From NCBI GenBank assembly GCA_013398175.1, contig VZRZ01005138.1, positions 645,817 to 709,816 on the forward strand: a DNA stretch of 64,000 nucleotides, given 5' to 3'. Positions 60,801 through 64,000 of this stretch are shown here, in pieces (position 1 is the stretch's first letter; every line of letters starts with the position of its first letter). A program made the translations under genes and the position numbers. The notes beneath the pieces are model-generated. The model ran no database searches, was not told the DNA's origin, and saw only the letters and a list, made by a program, of their open reading frames with translations. This stretch comes from Climacteris rufus. Taxonomy: Eukaryota; Chordata; Aves; Passeriformes; Climacteridae.

Positions 60801-63433
60801 ACACAGACATATCGTGGCAATAGCACAGCTCAGGAAGGCAATGCAGGCAGCAAACGTTTGGCTCAGTGAAACTCACTTATGAGAAACAGGAAAAAATAGC
60901 AAAGGACATTGGAGGCAGCCCCGGAAAAGCCCAAGTTTTTTTTTTTTTCTTTTTTAAGACCCTTTTACAGTATCTGACTCTAACAGTAAGCTAGGGATGT
61001 CCTCAGAGCTGTAAAATATTAAGCCTGAAGGAAAAGAAGAATAAACACATCAGAAAGAAGTCTGTGTGCCAGCCCCATGCAGAAGAGAACTCCATCCTAA
61101 AATTCCCTGCAACAAGATGGAGCAAGACTGCCCTATATCTGGCAGGGTTTACCTGCTCCCTGGATACCTGCCAAGAACTGATCCTCTAGTGTGTTTTTAT
61201 AAACAACAAAGATGCAAACAATCTCTCTGTTATACCAATAAATCAGAACGTACGACAACAGACTTTTTCCAAGTATTTCTTGAGGAAAGTAACTTGCCAC
61301 CAGATCTTCCTTGGAGATCTGAATTTTTCAAATCCCACCTTCAGTAAGTTCTGAAGTAGCTGCTCGATTTATATATTAAAAAAAGAACAGATTCTTTTAA
61401 GTATTGTTTGGCAGTATCTTCTCTGCAAGTGCTCCTGGGGTGCAGAATTTATCAGGGCACATAGAGTGAGAAGATTTCTCTGAGTACTCACTATTAAAAG
61501 CTAAGCAGCTCTTGAGTGGGCATATATCCAAAAATCAGTAAAAATACTGCCAAATCTGGGGTATTCAAATAGGGAGGCAGCTGACACGGCCTTAACAGTG
61601 TAAGTAGAGTGGTAACTGACAGGAATGAGATAAGCTCAGCCCAGACAAAAAATGGACTAGAGTAACTACACATTCTTTTGAAAACCGACAAGTCACTCAA
61701 TAGGGTCATGAAACATTTCTGAATGGACAGACACAACTTTAACGCAGTTAGCTACGTCTTCATTGGCATGCCTGCTTGCAAAAACCCCACAGTCTTCTCA
61801 TTTTGAGCTGTCTGTATCAAAATTTGTCAAAGTATCAGCCTTACCTCAGTGCTGAGCCAGGTGTGGTAGCACACATTCTACAGACAGACCTCATGCCATT
61901 AAAAACACCCTCTCCATGTATCTGCAATGGATTCCTCATTCTGAAACAGTGGGACACTGCACTCAACAGCTCTCCTTGGCTCTCACTTAACCCAAACAAC
62001 AGTGGCTAAACCCCTGACTATGCGTGTCTTTTGGAATTTAAACAGAACTTAGGGAAGATCGTTATACAGTGTATGTTAATAGGGAAGACAATTTCAATTA
62101 CCCAGCAATGTAGAAACTGCAAATTGATCATAAAATGGAAAACTGAATTCCTGCAATAGGTTCCCTAAAGGATTTTGTAAGATATGTTTGTATATCCTGT
62201 GTGTAAGCAGGACATTTGTACAGCTCATTCTATACAATGATGTGCTTGCATGAAAAGGTACATTAAAATGCAGATTCCTTAGCTGACTACTATATATTAG
62301 ATGCATTCTTTTGAAAGGTAAAAGAAATGTTCTGGTGGTTGTGAAATACATTTATAAATGCTTCTGGCAATAATTCACCAGGGATGATGTGATGCTCAGT
62401 GAAATACAAACTCAGGATCTATCCAGTTAAACAAATCTGCTCTATTTTGTCTTCTGTACTTTATGTGCAAAGTTGGCATTAGGATTTATTCCTTATTCAA
62501 GTAGGATACTAAAAAATACAGAATGGTAGCAGGATTTAGGTGAATAAAGATGTAAACCCTAGTGAGTTCATTATAAATCATAGCTAACCAGTGGTAGAAC
62601 TTTCCAAGGCTACTCCTACATAGAAGCAGGACAGTAGCAGTAACGACATAAGTACATCCTTCTGGTGCTGATTGGTGTAAACCAATGAGCTGGGTTTAAA
62701 GTAGTTCCAAGAAATTTTTTTTTTTTTAGTTTCCTAAACCCCCATATGTGATTGTTGAAATATCCTGCAGCAGGATTAATCACAGTAAGCATATCTTCAC
62801 ATAACTGTGCAACCTTCTCTTCAAGACACTTTCTGACCCATTTCTAAAACACATCAATCCAGCACGTTGTAGGTGGTGGGAATGGTGAGAGCCCCAACAT
62901 CTTCACAGAGATGCCTAAACCATTGAGGCTACCGAGGCTACTGATCCAGAGGGAGGAGCTTGCACACAACAGAGAAGCTGGGATGTTTTGTCAGAAGTAG
63001 TAGGATCCCTACAGTGATGGGAGAAGACAGTAGTCAGTCAGCCTATTCTGCAAGTACAGCTGTCCCACAGAGACAAGGAAGAACAGGAAGAAGTTCCAGG
63101 CTAGTAAATATTTGATAAGAAGTCATTTTTCTATTTATTTGTTAGCTCATATTTTGATCTGCAAATGTGTTGCATTTTTTTTTCATAAATGTACAAATAT
63201 GTGTATTCTCCACATAAAATGAGAATATGTCCTCCACAGAATAAAGATGGGCTCTCCAGGCAATGCCACTTGGTGACTAGAGCAAATCAATATTAAATAC
63301 NAAATTAAAATGCTTGAGACACACCATCATACTCAGGGGTTTTAATATCTGCTGATAAAATTGTTACTCAGAACTATTCACAAACTCTGACATATTCTTG
63401 GTTTGTTTGGGTTTTTTTGGTTTTTTTTTTTTT

Positions 63434-63525
63434 NNNNNNNNNNNNNNNNNNNNNNNNNNNNNNNNNNNNNNNNNNNNNNNNNNNNNNNNNNNNNNNNNNN
63501 NNNNNNNNNNNNNNNNNNNNNNNNN
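63434..63525. other. Assembly gap (92 N), preceded by a poly-T/GTTT tract
   Basis: Ninety-two undetermined bases follow a run of T-rich sequence (TTGGTTTGTTTGGGTTTTTTTGG and a run of T, about 63398-63433). Low complexity is the likely reason for the gap. A single undetermined base also occurs at 63301. The two open frames that cross the gap in opposite directions are artefacts of translating N. Confidence 0.98.
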
Positions 63526-64000
63526 TAATTAGAACTTCTGTTGTGAGCAACAGGTACAGTTTATCATTTCCACAGAAGACAGTTGTCCCATTGATCACTC
63601 TTAAGTACCACCTATATCACAAACCCTGCTGTTGATTTGGGTATGGAATAACAAGTCAGCAGAAAAGATAATTATGGGCCATGCACGATCAATAACAGGG
63701 AGCTGGTAACACTCACATATATTCACATGAATTGGGACCCTATTTCCTTTGTCAGGTCTTTCCTCTGCCTCCTATACTGAAGCTTCCTAAACTTTCATAA
63801 CATGTATTCAAGTTTTAATCCATCATACACATACACTGCAACAAAATTTTGCAGATCTACAGGCCAATTTGAACACTACCACCTGAAACGATCTTCTTTG
63901 TGCTTCAGTCCATGGCCACACTTACCTACCCCTCTGTACAGAATGACAGAATGCACGTGTGCACCACCAGCACACTGAGAGCAAAAAGCTTGGCCCAACT

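Larger units (their letters stand above)
48143..64000 (-). other. DPYD: DPYD intron 18, partial (3' part in transcript orientation)
   Basis: The sequence above exon 19 is assigned to intron 18. Its 3' splice site reads CTGGTTTTCTGTAG on the minus strand. The preceding exon, expected to end around GIAKRTTYGGVSG, was not seen and probably lies beyond 64000. Contents I can name are a possible LTR-like repeat (54.4-55.0 kb), a nested inverted repeat (55754-55868), a CR1 tail (57610-57820) and an assembly gap (63434-63525). From 48.2 to 54.3 kb and from 57.9 to 63.3 kb I see AT-rich intron with poly-A and poly-T runs and no gene, RNA or recognised repeat. Confidence 0.85.

Noticed and set aside
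63374..63635. Open frames of 72-74 codons on both strands near 63.5 kb
   Set aside because: They cross the run of N and exist only because undetermined bases carry no stops.
48143..64000. Search for DPYD exon 18 (GIAKRTTYGGVSG)
   Set aside because: No match was found; intron 18 probably extends beyond the window.
1..64000. CRISPR arrays, tRNA or rRNA genes, operon-like gene clusters
   Set aside because: None was seen. The window is vertebrate intron and shows no tRNA B-box pattern or regularly spaced repeats that would support such calls.

Overview
The window is vertebrate nuclear DNA and is almost entirely intronic. It contains two coding exons of the dihydropyrimidine dehydrogenase gene (DPYD), both on the minus strand: exon 19 at 48000-48142 and exon 20 at 29323-29502 (human exon numbering). 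They read in frame with each other (phase 0 junction, Gln814|Val815 in human numbering). Their lengths of 143 and 180 nt match the human exons as I remember them. Together they encode residues 767-874, the end of the FMN-binding barrel, including three FMN-contacting stretches. No other DPYD exon was recognised, so 1-29322 is treated as part of intron 20, 29503-47999 as the whole of intron 19, and 48143-64000 as part of intron 18.

The organism is most likely a bird, probably a songbird. The introns are several-fold shorter than in mammals. Three 5'-truncated CR1-type LINE tails are present (about 1432-1690, 29942-30232 and 57610-57820), and no Alu- or L1-like elements were seen. A solo LTR at 22797-23881, with a 5' fragment of the same family at 419-585, resembles an LTR family I know from passerine genomes. 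The species assignment is inference.

Layout. 1-2 kb: LTR fragment, degenerate interstitial telomeric repeat split by a unique 119-bp block, then a CR1. 2-29 kb: ordinary AT-rich intron with the solo LTR and a conserved-element-like stretch at 21.4-22.1 kb. 29.3 kb: exon 20, followed by a CR1. 30-48 kb: intron 19, with a GC-rich stretch at 32.2-32.7 kb, a GATA-motif cluster at 37.5-37.84 kb, a decayed C2H2 zinc-finger relic at 41.6 kb, two related repeat copies at 42.1 and 43.2 kb, and unassigned coding-like stretches at 45.0-45.6 and 47.1-47.7 kb. 48.0 kb: exon 19. 48-64 kb: intron 18, with a possible LTR at 54.4-55.0 kb, a nested inverted repeat at 55.75-55.87 kb, a CR1, and an assembly gap at 63434-63525.

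I found no operon, CRISPR array, RNA gene or novel multi-gene system. The many small open frames are best explained as chance or as parts of repeats. The sequences most worth a second look are the telomeric block, the zinc-finger relic, the foldback at 55.8 kb and the unassigned GC-rich stretches.
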